The notes: generated from the letters alone by a model not told the origin. Shown: positions 20,990 through 29,436, numbered from the stretch's first letter. The stretch: DNA of 64,000 nt from Chromatiaceae bacterium (GCA_024235215.1 JACKMU010000004.1:310001-374000), one strand, 5' to 3'. Program-made: numbers and translations.

Positions 20990-21529
20990 GTGGCGGAAGA
21001 TGTCAGACGCTTGGTGATAAGCACGGTTGGCCGGCTCGGTCGGGAGACCCAGCTGCATCTCGATGAAAGATACCGCCATTTCTGGGTCACCAATCTGCTG
21101 ATTATCATCATTTCCATTCTGCTGATCGTCGTTGCCATCTTCAACGTCTACTACATACGGGTGTTGTATCAGGACCTGAACGGGATCGTGTTCAATATGG
21201 ATTCCATGCACACCCATCTGCGTGTGGTGAAGGGGAGCATGGATGAGATAACCCACAGAGTCGAATCCTTTGACCGCCATATGGCCAATATGGACGAGAT
21301 AAACAGGCACACCTCTTCCATGTCGGATTCTCTGCCACGTATAGCGAATGCAATGCGTGACATGTCGGGAGAGGTACACGCGATCAGAAACGAAATGGCG
21401 GTTCTGCAAGGGTCGATGATCAGTATCGATCAGCGGGTCGTCCACATGATTGGCGGTGTGGCCAGCATGCGTGAAAATGTGCACCAGATCGCCCGCCCAA
21501 TGGGAGTGATGAATCCATTCCTGCCCTGA
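20990..21529 (+). CDS. Membrane-anchored coiled-coil protein, second of a pair
   Basis: 179 residues from a GTG at 20990. As in the preceding gene, a cytoplasmic segment with VGRLGRETQLHLDERYRHF is followed by one helix (LLIIIISILLIVVAIFNVYY) and a Met-rich extended helix with many NMD/HM repeats, ending MNPFLP. The 22-base gap and shared design indicate an operon of diverged duplicates. They may form a hetero-oligomeric envelope structure; this is inferred from architecture only. Confidence 0.72.
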   Translation: MAEDVRRLVISTVGRLGRETQLHLDERYRHFWVTNLLIIIISILLIVVAIFNVYYIRVLYQDLNGIVFNMDSMHTHLRVVKGSMDEITHRVESFDRHMANMDEINRHTSSMSDSLPRIANAMRDMSGEVHAIRNEMAVLQGSMISIDQRVVHMIGGVASMRENVHQIARPMGVMNPFLP

Positions 21530-21727
21530 GACACGATCTTTGGGACCAAAATTTTTTTCCGAATCCCCACTATCGCAACGTAGAAGGTTGCCAAAGAATT
21601 GCTTGGGCAAGCCTAAAATAATCTACCACGCGGGCTATTCGCAACAGCAACTCCCTGGGCAAAGTCCAGGTTGTTCAGTAGGTTTGTTTCCCGCAAATAT
21701 TATTAACAGGTAACTACTCATACCGAT

Positions 21728-22696
21728 ATGGGGTGGGGTTGTTACAATTCATCGTTGCTCTTCTGGGGGGAGAGATTTCTCTCATCTGACGCTGTGGTGG
21801 AACTCCGGATCAAAAATTTTTTCGCTCTCTTCTGGATCGGAGGATTACTGCAGTCCGGATTAATGATCGCGGATGAACTGGATGCCAATATTGAGGTTGA
21901 TGTAGACAATCAGCTTGTCTCTTTATCGGTGGAAAATGTTTCACTGGAGAGAGTGATAAACACGATTGCCGAAAAAGCCGGTATCAAAGCGATGGTGATG
22001 GGGGAGTCGGAGCAGACAATCAGGGCTTCTTTGAGAAAAGAACCAATAATTCACGCGATTCAGCAACTTAGCAAGAATGCTGCAATCGTTCAAAAATGCC
22101 GTAGGACCGATTTATCGGCGCAATGCGCGGTAGAACTATACATCTACGTATTGAAGGATGGTCAGCACCCAGAAAGTGCAGAGGGAAGGGATTTCGACTC
22201 TCACCTCTTTGAGGTCGATGAGCCAATAAGTACGCCGCCAGGCATGGTCTATGAAGGTGTATTTTTTGATCGGGAGTTAACAGCGGACGAGGTACTGCTG
22301 CTGGCAAAACGGGCAGATGAAAAATCGATCGAACTGTTGGGAAAAAATCTTGGTAGACACAGTGATCCGGAGATTCGCAAATTGATCGTCACCATGCTGG
22401 GTGAAATTGGCAACGAACAGATATTGGCGGCACTGGAAGCCGGACTCGGTGACGAAGAGAGAAGTATACGCATCTATGTGATTCAGACCTTGGGCCGGGT
22501 TGATAGCCCAAATGCCACGAGAAGTATCGGTCAGGTGTTGTATAGCGACCCCGATCCTGGAGTTCGTCTGCTTGCGGTCAACACCCTGGCCGATCAAGCC
22601 GACGAAACAGCCAACATTTTTCTTGAAGCCGCTACCAGAGATGACAATGCATTGGTTCGGGAGACTGCAGCCCATCTGCTTGAACAGCAGCACTAG
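21728..22696 (+). CDS. Exported STN-like/HEAT-repeat protein, 3' end inside a MITE
   Basis: 322 residues as an open frame from the ATG at 21728; a GTG at 21794 or 21797 may be the real start, since it would begin a signal peptide (LRIKNFFALFWIGGLLQSGLMIA). Residues 55-120 resemble a secretin/STN-type domain (VDNQLVSLSVENVSLERVINTIAEKAGI). The C-terminal 120 residues are HEAT-like repeats (GKNLGRHSDPEIRKLIVTM, LGDEERSIRIYVIQTL, YSDPDPGVRLLAVNTL). The TAG stop at 22694-22696 is the first three bases of a MITE, so the original protein may have been longer. Confidence 0.72.
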   Translation: MGWGCYNSSLLFWGERFLSSDAVVELRIKNFFALFWIGGLLQSGLMIADELDANIEVDVDNQLVSLSVENVSLERVINTIAEKAGIKAMVMGESEQTIRASLRKEPIIHAIQQLSKNAAIVQKCRRTDLSAQCAVELYIYVLKDGQHPESAEGRDFDSHLFEVDEPISTPPGMVYEGVFFDRELTADEVLLLAKRADEKSIELLGKNLGRHSDPEIRKLIVTMLGEIGNEQILAALEAGLGDEERSIRIYVIQTLGRVDSPNATRSIGQVLYSDPDPGVRLLAVNTLADQADETANIFLEAATRDDNALVRETAAHLLEQQH

Positions 22697-22859
22697 GAGC
22701 CTGTCGGACTATGGATGTTTCTACTGCGGAAGTGGGAGAGCGGTCCAAATTTTCCCCGATTTTCGTTATATAGGCCCACTATGCGCCTCAAATCGGGAAC
22801 CATTTGGCCTCGTTCTTCCACTCCCTCGCTACGATCCCCCATAGTCCGACAGGCTCCTA
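22694..22859 (+). mobile_element. MITE copy 2 (166 bp, terminal inverted repeats)
   Basis: The ends TAGGAGCCTGTCGGACTAT at 22694 and its complement up to 22859 are perfect over at least 21 bp with the following GG. It has the same length as copy 1 (7395-7560), which lies in the opposite orientation, and shares the internal GGCCCACTAT core. It carries no gene. It overlaps the stop codon of the HEAT-repeat gene. Confidence 0.87.
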
Positions 22860-22889
22860 GGTTTCCCTGAACGAACGAGCATCGCTCAC

Positions 22890-23792
22890 TCAGTCAAAAT
22901 CCCAATCGAGGGTCCAGCCAGCCGCGACCATATTCTCCCGGATATTCAATTTCGCCTCAATTTCCTGTCCCGGATGTACCTCGATAGGTGGATCGACCGG
23001 CCAGTGCCAGTTGTACCAGTGGCCACCGGGATAATTGGGGTAGTTGGAGAGCCAAACATCATCCCATAGTTGTGCTTTGAAGTAGCCGACAAAGCCTTGC
23101 AGTACACCCGCGCAATGGATCTCGAATCTGCAGGGGATACGCTTCAGCCGCGCCACAGGTGTCAGGTTGAAAGCGACATCCTCCATCACATGGGCTTTGG
23201 CCAGCTCCTTGGGTAGTGCGTACAAAGGGTGCAGGACTGCGTTCGGCTGACAGGGCAGATCGATGGCGGCACGCAGATCCAGACCGAAATACGCTTTCGA
23301 GAAGACTCCGCGAAATTCATCGCGATACTCTACCGGCACCAGATAGGTTGTCAGGTGTTGGGGTAGAATCCGACCACCGGGCTTGAGATTGCCGGCAGCG
23401 AAGCCGCTGACGCATTCGACGATATTCTCATCGGTACCGAATTCACCGATCAGTTCGTTGATGACGATATCCACTGGTTCGGGCAGTACTACCTCCCGTA
23501 TATCGGCTTCGATCAGGTCGATCTTATCAGCCGCCCCGTTGGCCGCCACCACGCGTTGCGCCAGCCAGAGCGAGTTTGGCCGGTTGTCGATCGCGTAGAC
23601 GCGGCGGGCGCCACACTGCACGGCCATCAGTGCAAGTATTCCCAAGCCGGTTCCGAGATCGGCCACCAAATCGCCCGGTCGAACGGCACGCCGGATGGCT
23701 TCCCGATAACGCGCCATACGCAACCGGTCCGCCAGCATCTCCTGATAGTAGACCGCAGGATGGTTTGCCCGACTGAGGTTGTTTATATCCAT
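22890..23792 (-). CDS. Class I SAM methyltransferase, protein arginine methyltransferase-like
   Basis: 300 residues. A Rossmann SAM site is clear (VADLGTGLGILALMAVQCGARRVYAID near residue 43). The next motif LPEPVDIVINELIGEFGTDENI resembles the double-Glu loop of eukaryotic PRMTs, where VDIIISEWMG is usual, with two acidic residues at similar spacing. A beta-barrel-like C-terminal half follows, as in PRMTs. The substrate is unknown. The gene is divergent from a DUF6916 gene and borders a cluster of tail-collar proteins, which could be substrates; that link is inferred. Confidence 0.78.
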   Translation of the reverse strand: MDINNLSRANHPAVYYQEMLADRLRMARYREAIRRAVRPGDLVADLGTGLGILALMAVQCGARRVYAIDNRPNSLWLAQRVVAANGAADKIDLIEADIREVVLPEPVDIVINELIGEFGTDENIVECVSGFAAGNLKPGGRILPQHLTTYLVPVEYRDEFRGVFSKAYFGLDLRAAIDLPCQPNAVLHPLYALPKELAKAHVMEDVAFNLTPVARLKRIPCRFEIHCAGVLQGFVGYFKAQLWDDVWLSNYPNYPGGHWYNWHWPVDPPIEVHPGQEIEAKLNIRENMVAAGWTLDWDFD

Positions 23793-23935
23793 TTTTCGAT
23801 TTCAGTCCTGAACGGATGAATGCGAGCGTTGAATTTACAGCTTCCCGCCGCAGCAGTAACATGGGTTGCAGTAAGCATATCGCAGGACAGACGGTCGGCG
23901 GCTACACAGGCGGTCATCCATTTGGGGAGTAGATT

Positions 23936-24241
23936 TTGGCAGATCTCAAGACGCTTTCGTTGGAACAATTCGAACCCTGCCTCATGCAACAGTTTGTCGT
24001 TACACCCAAGGAACATAAGCCTTTCCATCTTCAATTGATCGCAGTCGACAAACGCGGAGATTTCGACCCGGATTTTGCTGACCGCCAGGCGTTCTCGCTG
24101 ATCTTTCGTGGACCCTACGAACCGGTTTTACCACAACAGATCTGGTCTCTGGCTCATGAAGCTTTCGGTGCGTTGGATATCTTCCTGGTTCCGATCGGGC
24201 CGGATAAAAAGGGGATGCGCTACGAGGCGGTGTTTACCTGA
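23936..24241 (+). CDS. DUF6916 family protein
   Basis: 101 residues from a TTG at 23936 preceded by GGGGAG. The family pattern is visible: LEQFEPCLMQQFVV at the start, then RQAFSLIFRGPYEPVLPQQIWSLAHEAFGALDIFLVPIGPD. Function unknown; such genes commonly lie beside tail-collar proteins. It is convergent with the GNAT gene, with stops overlapping (24220-24241). Confidence 0.78.
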   Translation: MADLKTLSLEQFEPCLMQQFVVTPKEHKPFHLQLIAVDKRGDFDPDFADRQAFSLIFRGPYEPVLPQQIWSLAHEAFGALDIFLVPIGPDKKGMRYEAVFT

Positions 24242-24807
24242 TTGTCTGAACCCGTTTGCCAGCCGGGTGGATAGATTGGCGTCAGTCCTTCGGGTATCCA
24301 GTGCATCAACTGGTAGACACCCACCTCTCCAACCACCGTAAAGCCCAGGCGCTGGTAGAGCCGTTTGGCTGGATTCTGTGCTTCGACATGGAGGCTGATG
24401 TATTTGCGCGATCTATCTGCTTCCGCCATCAGTTCCCGCACCAATCCACTGCCGATGCCATGTCCCCGATAGGCGGTCAGTAGGGCGATATCCATCAGCC
24501 GGATCTCGTTGTTCATGCGGGCGATATAGAGACGACCGATCTCCTCGCCCTCTTTGATGATGAGCCGGTAGCTGGCATCCGGGTAGTACTTGAGGTAGTG
24601 ATGGTGCTGGGCCTGAAACTGCCACTGCAGGAAATGATCCTTCTGCGCTTGGCTCCAGTCAGGGATCATCGCCATCTCGTCGCGACGCGAAGCTGCGTAA
24701 ACACGTGCTAGAAACGCCAGATCCCCGTCGGTGAATTCCCTCAGCTCGATGCCGGGTAGCGCGGTTCGGCTCATCGACTCAGACCCGACACGTCGATCCC
24801 ATAACAA
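24220..24807 (-). CDS. GNAT family N-acetyltransferase
   Basis: 195 residues from the ATG at 24807, which has GGAG nine bases upstream; an in-frame ATG at 24774 is also possible. The acetyl-CoA-binding motif reads YRGHGIGSGLVRELM, and the fold ends with NPAKRLYQRLGFTVVGEVG. It probably acetylates an amine substrate. It directly abuts the last tail-collar gene (stop at 24808), so it belongs to that operon and could modify its products. Confidence 0.85.
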   Translation of the reverse strand: MLWDRRVGSESMSRTALPGIELREFTDGDLAFLARVYAASRRDEMAMIPDWSQAQKDHFLQWQFQAQHHHYLKYYPDASYRLIIKEGEEIGRLYIARMNNEIRLMDIALLTAYRGHGIGSGLVRELMAEADRSRKYISLHVEAQNPAKRLYQRLGFTVVGEVGVYQLMHWIPEGLTPIYPPGWQTGSDNQVNTAS

Positions 24808-25323
24808 CTAGCTCCGTGGTGGGTAGATACCTTGCAGGGCAATGATGAAGCTCAACCCCAGATAGGGCTGCATGTTGTCGTGAGACTGATTGCCCCCGGT
24901 GTTGCCAATCGCCGCTGCTGCCAAATCGCCCAGGGTGCCAGCGGCGGGGCTGCCATACATGGGGGCATTGCCCAGTCCACGCGTCGAGGTGGGATTGGCC
25001 ACCTCCGCGCTGGGGAAGCCCTGCATGACATGGTTGTGCTGAGGCATCTGCGCCTCGGAGAGGGTCACACTGGTGACCCCCACCCGTTCACCGAGCCGCC
25101 GGTCCGTCAGTCCCGGACCCCGCCCCGGATGCATGGCGGCCCTCCCCTGCAGGTTGGGCAGTGCCGTGGTCGAGCGTCCGTCACCGCCATAGGTGGTACC
25201 GATCAGAGAGAACAGGGCTGTGTTTTGGGCGATCGGCAACAACTGTCCGTTGCAGAAGGCGTAGCCGCGCGGAGCGAAGTTACCGGCGAAAATCTTGATT
25301 TCAGCGACGAATGGCTCTGACAT
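24808..25323 (-). CDS. Phage tail collar domain protein (MdpB-like), copy 3
   Basis: 171 residues. The N-terminal MSEPFVAEIKIFAGNFAPRG and FCNGQLLPIAQNTALFSLIG segments and the GRAAMHPGRGPGL loop are the tail-collar fold. A conserved MPQHNH motif lies near residue 96 and the tail reads HDNMQPYLGLSFIIALQGIYP. Such stand-alone proteins (microcystin-dependent protein type) are found outside prophages. Third of three tandem copies; no other tail genes are nearby. Confidence 0.9.
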   Translation of the reverse strand: MSEPFVAEIKIFAGNFAPRGYAFCNGQLLPIAQNTALFSLIGTTYGGDGRSTTALPNLQGRAAMHPGRGPGLTDRRLGERVGVTSVTLSEAQMPQHNHVMQGFPSAEVANPTSTRGLGNAPMYGSPAAGTLGDLAAAAIGNTGGNQSHDNMQPYLGLSFIIALQGIYPPRS

Positions 25324-25334
25324 ATCAGACTCCT

Positions 25335-25853
25335 TCAGTTACGCGACGGGTAGATGCCAAATAGCGCGATAATGTAGTTGACACAGAGTGTCGGCATCAG
25401 GTTGGTGTGCGGCTGACTTCCGCCGGTGTTCCCGATGGCCTGGCCGTTCAACGGCTGCAGCGTGCCGGTACCGCCGTAGAGCGAACTGCCGGTGGACTTT
25501 GCGGTGATCCGTCCCAACGGGCTCCTGGCGTCCGCCGGGTCGTCCGAGGCCATCAGGGTGTGACTATGTGGCGGCAGTTGGGTGGAGCTCACGGTCACCG
25601 TTTCCGTTCCGGACTTCTGAGCGATTGGCCGTGAGCTAAGACCCGGACCTGCTCCTTGATGAATGGGGATGCGTCCGCGCAGGTCGGGCAGGCCGAATGT
25701 AGTGCGCCCGTCACCGCCGTAGAGGGTTCCCAGCAGGCTGAACAGGGCGTCGTTCTGGCTCACTGCCAATAGTTGACCGTCACAAAAAGCGTGTCCCACC
25801 GGGGCGAAGTTGCCCGCAAAAATCCTGATCTCACCAACATATGGCTCTGACAT
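25335..25853 (-). CDS. Phage tail collar domain protein (MdpB-like), copy 2
   Basis: 172 residues, same fold as its neighbours: MSEPYVGEIRIFAGNFAPVG, FCDGQLLAVSQNDALFSLLG, GRIPIHQGAGPG and a LPPHSH motif in place of MPQHNH, ending LMPTLCVNYIIALFGIYPSRN. The gap to copy 3 is 11 bases. The divergence in the middle (residues 100-145) contrasts with conserved ends, suggesting a variable surface region. Confidence 0.9.
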   Translation of the reverse strand: MSEPYVGEIRIFAGNFAPVGHAFCDGQLLAVSQNDALFSLLGTLYGGDGRTTFGLPDLRGRIPIHQGAGPGLSSRPIAQKSGTETVTVSSTQLPPHSHTLMASDDPADARSPLGRITAKSTGSSLYGGTGTLQPLNGQAIGNTGGSQPHTNLMPTLCVNYIIALFGIYPSRN

Positions 25854-25882
25854 TTTCTCTCTCCGCGATGTTCATGCCTGGC

Positions 25883-26416
25883 TCAGTTCCGGGACGGAAA
25901 CAAACCCTGCAGAGCGATGCAATAGTTGACGACCAGATAGGGTTGCATGTTGTTGTGCCCCTGGCCTGCGCCTGTGTTAGCGACAGAACTGGGGTGCAGG
26001 CTCACCAGGTTGTTCGGCGCAGCGTAAGGTGTAATGGAACTGCCGCCCCGGCCGCCACCGACATCGGTATTTGCCAACAGATTACCATTCTGTGTTGTGC
26101 TGGCTGCGGTGCTGATGGTGACTCCTTTCACAGGGACATGCGTGTGCTGGGGTATCTCTCCTGGAGTGAGTGCATGCGTCTCTTCACCACCGCGTTGCCC
26201 CAGAGTGATGCCGTCGCCCGCATGCAGGGGCGTGCGTCCACGCAAATCGGGCAGCGCGAAACTGGTCCGGCCGTCACCACCGTAGGTGTTTCCGAGCAGA
26301 GAGTAGAGTGATTGATTCTGATTGATGGGCAGGATCTGCCCATCACACAAGGCCCAGCCGCGTGGCGAAAAGTTGAAGCCGAAGATTCTGACTTCGGCCA
26401 GGAAGGGTTCAGACAT
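25883..26416 (-). CDS. Phage tail collar domain protein (MdpB-like), copy 1
   Basis: 177 residues: MSEPFLAEVRIFGFNFSPRG, LCDGQILPINQNQSLYSLLG, GRTPLHAGDGITLG, the IPQHTH motif and a conserved end (NNMQPYLVVNYCIALQGLFPSRN). First collar gene of the leftward operon, 35 bases after the PEP-CTERM gene's stop. The Gly/Ser-rich stretch around residue 125 is unlike copies 2 and 3. Confidence 0.9.
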   Translation of the reverse strand: MSEPFLAEVRIFGFNFSPRGWALCDGQILPINQNQSLYSLLGNTYGGDGRTSFALPDLRGRTPLHAGDGITLGQRGGEETHALTPGEIPQHTHVPVKGVTISTAASTTQNGNLLANTDVGGGRGGSSITPYAAPNNLVSLHPSSVANTGAGQGHNNMQPYLVVNYCIALQGLFPSRN

Positions 26417-26451
26417 GAGTGTACCTCCTGTTCATTGATTCTTCGTTCCGT

Positions 26452-27795
26452 TTAAGCCATGGCCTGTCTGCGGCTCAGCCCAACCCCGAGCAGACTGGCA
26501 AGCAACAGCAACAGTGTTTCCGGCTCGGGTACCGCTGCAGACGGGTCGTTGACCGTGAACGTGACGAAGGCGTTGAGGTAGTTCGAGCTACCCAGTGCCA
26601 AGTCAAAGACACGGGCCTCCAGGGTGGTGGGGCCTGCACCGAAATTGGCGAGCAGAGCAGCATGGCTCATGGACTGCGACCCGGTGTTGATCAATGTATC
26701 GAAGATGTTCAGTAATATGCCGCTCTCGTAGATTTCAACGGTGAGCGCTTCGAACCCGGGGATCAGGGAGTTGATACCCAGATCAGCGTCACTCACGCTC
26801 AGAGCAAAGTCTATATCATTTCCGAACGGGGTGGCGGAGAAGGCGTTGATCACCGGATCGGCGTTATTGTAGGAGACGGTTAAGCTATCCGTATTTCCCC
26901 CCAGACCGGTCAGATCTTCGTTGATCTCGACTTGCCAGGTGGCGCTGTCAGTGGTGTTGGTCAGGCCGGAATTCTGGATCGCAACGGCGATGTTCACGCC
27001 ATCCGCTGTCATGCTGCCGGCCAACGGGGTGCCGCCGGTGGTCCAGTCGAAGGTGAGGAAATCCTCACCGTCGGAGCGGCCGGCACCGAGGTTGTTGGAC
27101 TGAACCGCGCCACCACTGGTGGTGACCGATAGTGCCCCCGCACTGTAAGACTTGTCGCTGCCTGCATCCACCAGTGGATCAACCGCACTGATCAGAGAGT
27201 TGACCGAGTTGATGGCCACCGGCAGGCTGCCACAGCTTGGGTCCGGACAGCGGATAGCCTCGGTATTTTGAAAGGGGGTATTGACGATCGTGCCACCCCC
27301 GATATCGACGGGGACAACAGAGGTGTATATATCGATGAAGTGGTTACCTGCGCCGGGTTCGAAATTTCCTGACCAGGTGTAGCCGAAGAAATCCCCTGGT
27401 GCACCGCCGGGACTGGTGAACTGGATGGTGGGTACCGGAGCGCCGGGATAGGCGAAGTGGTCGCTTTGATTCTGGTCATAGATGAAAGGTGTACCGCCAT
27501 CGAACCCCTCCATCGGCACCTGGATCCGGAAGGAGTTTCCCGGCGCCTGCAGATTGGCTTCGTAGAAATTCAGTCCGTTGATGGTGGTGGCCGTGCTATT
27601 GACCGTTGCCGTATCGTAAGTGGTATGAATCACATACTTACCGCCGGTCTGCAGCCCGGCTTCGTCCAGCGGAGGGGGACCGGGAGGACCAGTCCAGGTC
27701 CCTACCTGTATCAGGTTGACGGGTACAGACCAGGCCGGGCTGGCAGCCATGGTCAGGCTGGCGAGTATGGCAAGGGCAATGATTTTTGTTTTCAT
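26452..27795 (-). CDS. Large PEP-CTERM exported protein
   Basis: 447 residues: a signal peptide (IIALAILASLTMAASPAWS), a long beta-rich extracellular region with many Gly, Ser, Thr and Asn, and a C-terminal sorting signal VPEPETLLLLLASLLGVGLSRR. It should be processed by an exosortase and released at the cell surface. It lies in the leftward run DUF6916-like, PEP-CTERM, three collar proteins, GNAT, so it is probably co-transcribed with them. Confidence 0.88.
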   Translation of the reverse strand: MKTKIIALAILASLTMAASPAWSVPVNLIQVGTWTGPPGPPPLDEAGLQTGGKYVIHTTYDTATVNSTATTINGLNFYEANLQAPGNSFRIQVPMEGFDGGTPFIYDQNQSDHFAYPGAPVPTIQFTSPGGAPGDFFGYTWSGNFEPGAGNHFIDIYTSVVPVDIGGGTIVNTPFQNTEAIRCPDPSCGSLPVAINSVNSLISAVDPLVDAGSDKSYSAGALSVTTSGGAVQSNNLGAGRSDGEDFLTFDWTTGGTPLAGSMTADGVNIAVAIQNSGLTNTTDSATWQVEINEDLTGLGGNTDSLTVSYNNADPVINAFSATPFGNDIDFALSVSDADLGINSLIPGFEALTVEIYESGILLNIFDTLINTGSQSMSHAALLANFGAGPTTLEARVFDLALGSSNYLNAFVTFTVNDPSAAVPEPETLLLLLASLLGVGLSRRQAMA

Positions 27796-27821
27796 ACTGG
27801 ATAGTCCCGAAAAGTCCGTGC

Positions 27822-28223
27822 TTATTTGAGCAGGCTGAAGTCCGCCACGTAAAACTGTCTGCGAACGTTGGCGGTGGTTGGTTTTATGTAGATACCGAAC
27901 GATCCGATACTTGCGCTTTCGGCAATATAGAGACCTGCTGGCAGGATAGTGTTGATGCTGCCACTGAACACCAATGAAAACTGTTCGAGTTCAGTCGTTG
28001 ATGGGCGTTCCAGAACTCTGATCAATGTCACTTTGGAGGAGTGATTGGTTTCCACTCCCGAGAGTGTAAACCTCGTTTTCAACAATACTAAGAAATCCTC
28101 CCGCGTGAAGTCGTTATCCACAGCATCCAATTCTGCAATAGCGCTCAGAACGGTCTGGGGGGTAAACAACGAGACAACGACTGCGGAACAGCACTCAGCT
28201 AAAAATTTTCGGCGATCGTGCAT
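27822..28223 (-). CDS. DUF6916-like protein with a signal/Tat-like N-terminus
   Basis: 133 residues. The start MHDRRKFLAECCSAVVVSLF resembles a twin-arginine signal (RRKFL). The rest follows the DUF6916 outline: DFTREDFLVLLKTRFTL, then EQFSLVFSGSINTILPAGLYIAESASIGSFGIYI, which aligns by eye with FSLIFRGPYEPVLPQ... of the protein at 23936-24241. If so, it is an exported version. It is the first gene of the leftward operon; the PEP-CTERM start follows after 26 bases. Confidence 0.65.
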   Translation of the reverse strand: MHDRRKFLAECCSAVVVSLFTPQTVLSAIAELDAVDNDFTREDFLVLLKTRFTLSGVETNHSSKVTLIRVLERPSTTELEQFSLVFSGSINTILPAGLYIAESASIGSFGIYIKPTTANVRRQFYVADFSLLK

Positions 28224-28621
28224 TATCCTAGGCTCCCTTCAAATTCAGGCAAAAACATATAAATCCAGTAGGAATTTTTGGCAATCGTCCGCAGTTGAGT
28301 ACTCGATTGAAGCAACAACTGGCCCTATATTTCCGGACACCCGGTAAATATCCTTTATTTCAAGCATATACCAGGCCAGAAGATAACTTGTTTTTATGAA
28401 TCAATAGAATATCGGGATCGTGCGCGAATCGAGTTGACTGAATTGTAAAGTTTACTGACACTCTCGATCGTTTTCATTCGGTTTTGATCCCGGTGCATTG
28501 CAGATCCCCGCAATGAACGGGCACTGCGCTGGGCGCCATGATCCGACCTGCTATGAGTGCTGGTCCGATTTGATTGCCAACTATTAAATTTCAGCCCCAA
28601 AGAATCCAGCCTGCATAGCAC
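28224..28621. other. Intergenic region, no gene seen
   Basis: 398 AT-rich bases between the hydroxylase stop and the first gene of the collar operon, and the likely site of that operon's promoter. A leftward frame of 75 codons at 28394-28621 is Arg/Ser-rich and without family character. No repeats or hairpins of note. Confidence 0.45.
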
Positions 28622-29194
28622 TCAAACTCCACGGCTTATCAAATCGCGCATCCAATCGTTTACTGGCGCATCGATCACCAGGTGTATCCGGTCCTGTGTG
28701 CCACGATTATTGACACTGTGCAGATCAGAGAGACGAAGATACCAGCACTCACCGGCAGCCATATCCACCCGTTTCCCATTGAGTTTAAACTCCACCTCCG
28801 GGCTGGTGGCCAGCGGAATATGTAACCGCACCGCTCCCTCTTCCATCGCAAGATCATGGTCACGGTGTTCCCGGATAATGGATCCCGGTGTCAGTTTCAT
28901 CAGTCGTACGGCGTATATCTCACATGAGAAGCATTGCAGTACCTGTTTAAAGTAACTGCATCTCTCAAGATAATGGGTATCCACGAAATCGCTGCAGCCC
29001 GGATCAGAGTAGATCATCCTGATGGGGTGTTCTGCTCCTCTGGGAGATCTCAGTGGCACCACCATCCATTCACCCTGGTAATTCTGGCGTACAAAATGGT
29101 CTATCCAGGCGGCATTTTCAATTTGCTGCAGGTCTTTACACAGTAAAGATGGGTCGAACGATAGCGGCAGTTTTACTCTGTCTTGAGTTGACAT
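28622..29194 (-). CDS. Aspartyl/asparaginyl beta-hydroxylase domain protein
   Basis: 190 residues. The 2-oxoglutarate/Fe(II) fold of this family is seen in TPGSIIREHRDHDLAMEEGAVRLHIPLATSPEVEFKLNGK, with His in REHRDHD and the second His in SDLHSVNNRG, and an Arg in the RIHLVIDA strand region for 2-oxoglutarate. The substrate is unknown. It lies upstream of the collar/PEP-CTERM operon in the same orientation, a position that suggests a hydroxylation target among them. Confidence 0.87.
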   Translation of the reverse strand: MSTQDRVKLPLSFDPSLLCKDLQQIENAAWIDHFVRQNYQGEWMVVPLRSPRGAEHPIRMIYSDPGCSDFVDTHYLERCSYFKQVLQCFSCEIYAVRLMKLTPGSIIREHRDHDLAMEEGAVRLHIPLATSPEVEFKLNGKRVDMAAGECWYLRLSDLHSVNNRGTQDRIHLVIDAPVNDWMRDLISRGV

Positions 29195-29436
29195 TCAAAC
29201 TGAGAATGCAAGGCTTCTCCGGTATCGGATAGCACGCTTCTCTCTCTGCGCAGTTGGCTGATGCTGGTGTTGAGTGCCGTTATCTCATTGTTCAGATTAG
29301 CCTCCCTGGCTGCGGACAGACGCTGAAAATCGTTAAACTCGATTCGTTCCACAAAATGGGCGCCGATGCCAATGAGTGCAGCAAGCGCGGCGCTGATGCT
29401 CCAAACCCACGGGACCCGGCTGTTATGCTTGCGCAT
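29173..29436 (-). CDS. Small membrane protein with periplasmic coiled coil
   Basis: 87 residues from an ATG at 29436, with AAGGGG upstream. A basic start (RKHNSRVPW) is followed by one helix (VWSISAALAALIGIGAHFV) and a coiled coil (RLSAAREANLNNEITALNTSISQLRRERSVL). It overlaps the hydroxylase start by 22 bases, so translation is probably coupled. Family not recognised; the pattern resembles FtsB/FtsL-like small bitopic proteins in shape only. Confidence 0.6.
   Translation of the reverse strand: MRKHNSRVPWVWSISAALAALIGIGAHFVERIEFNDFQRLSAAREANLNNEITALNTSISQLRRERSVLSDTGEALHSQFECQLKTE

Noticed and set aside
28394..28621. 75-codon leftward Arg/Ser-rich frame
   Set aside because: No ribosome site, signal peptide or family resemblance.
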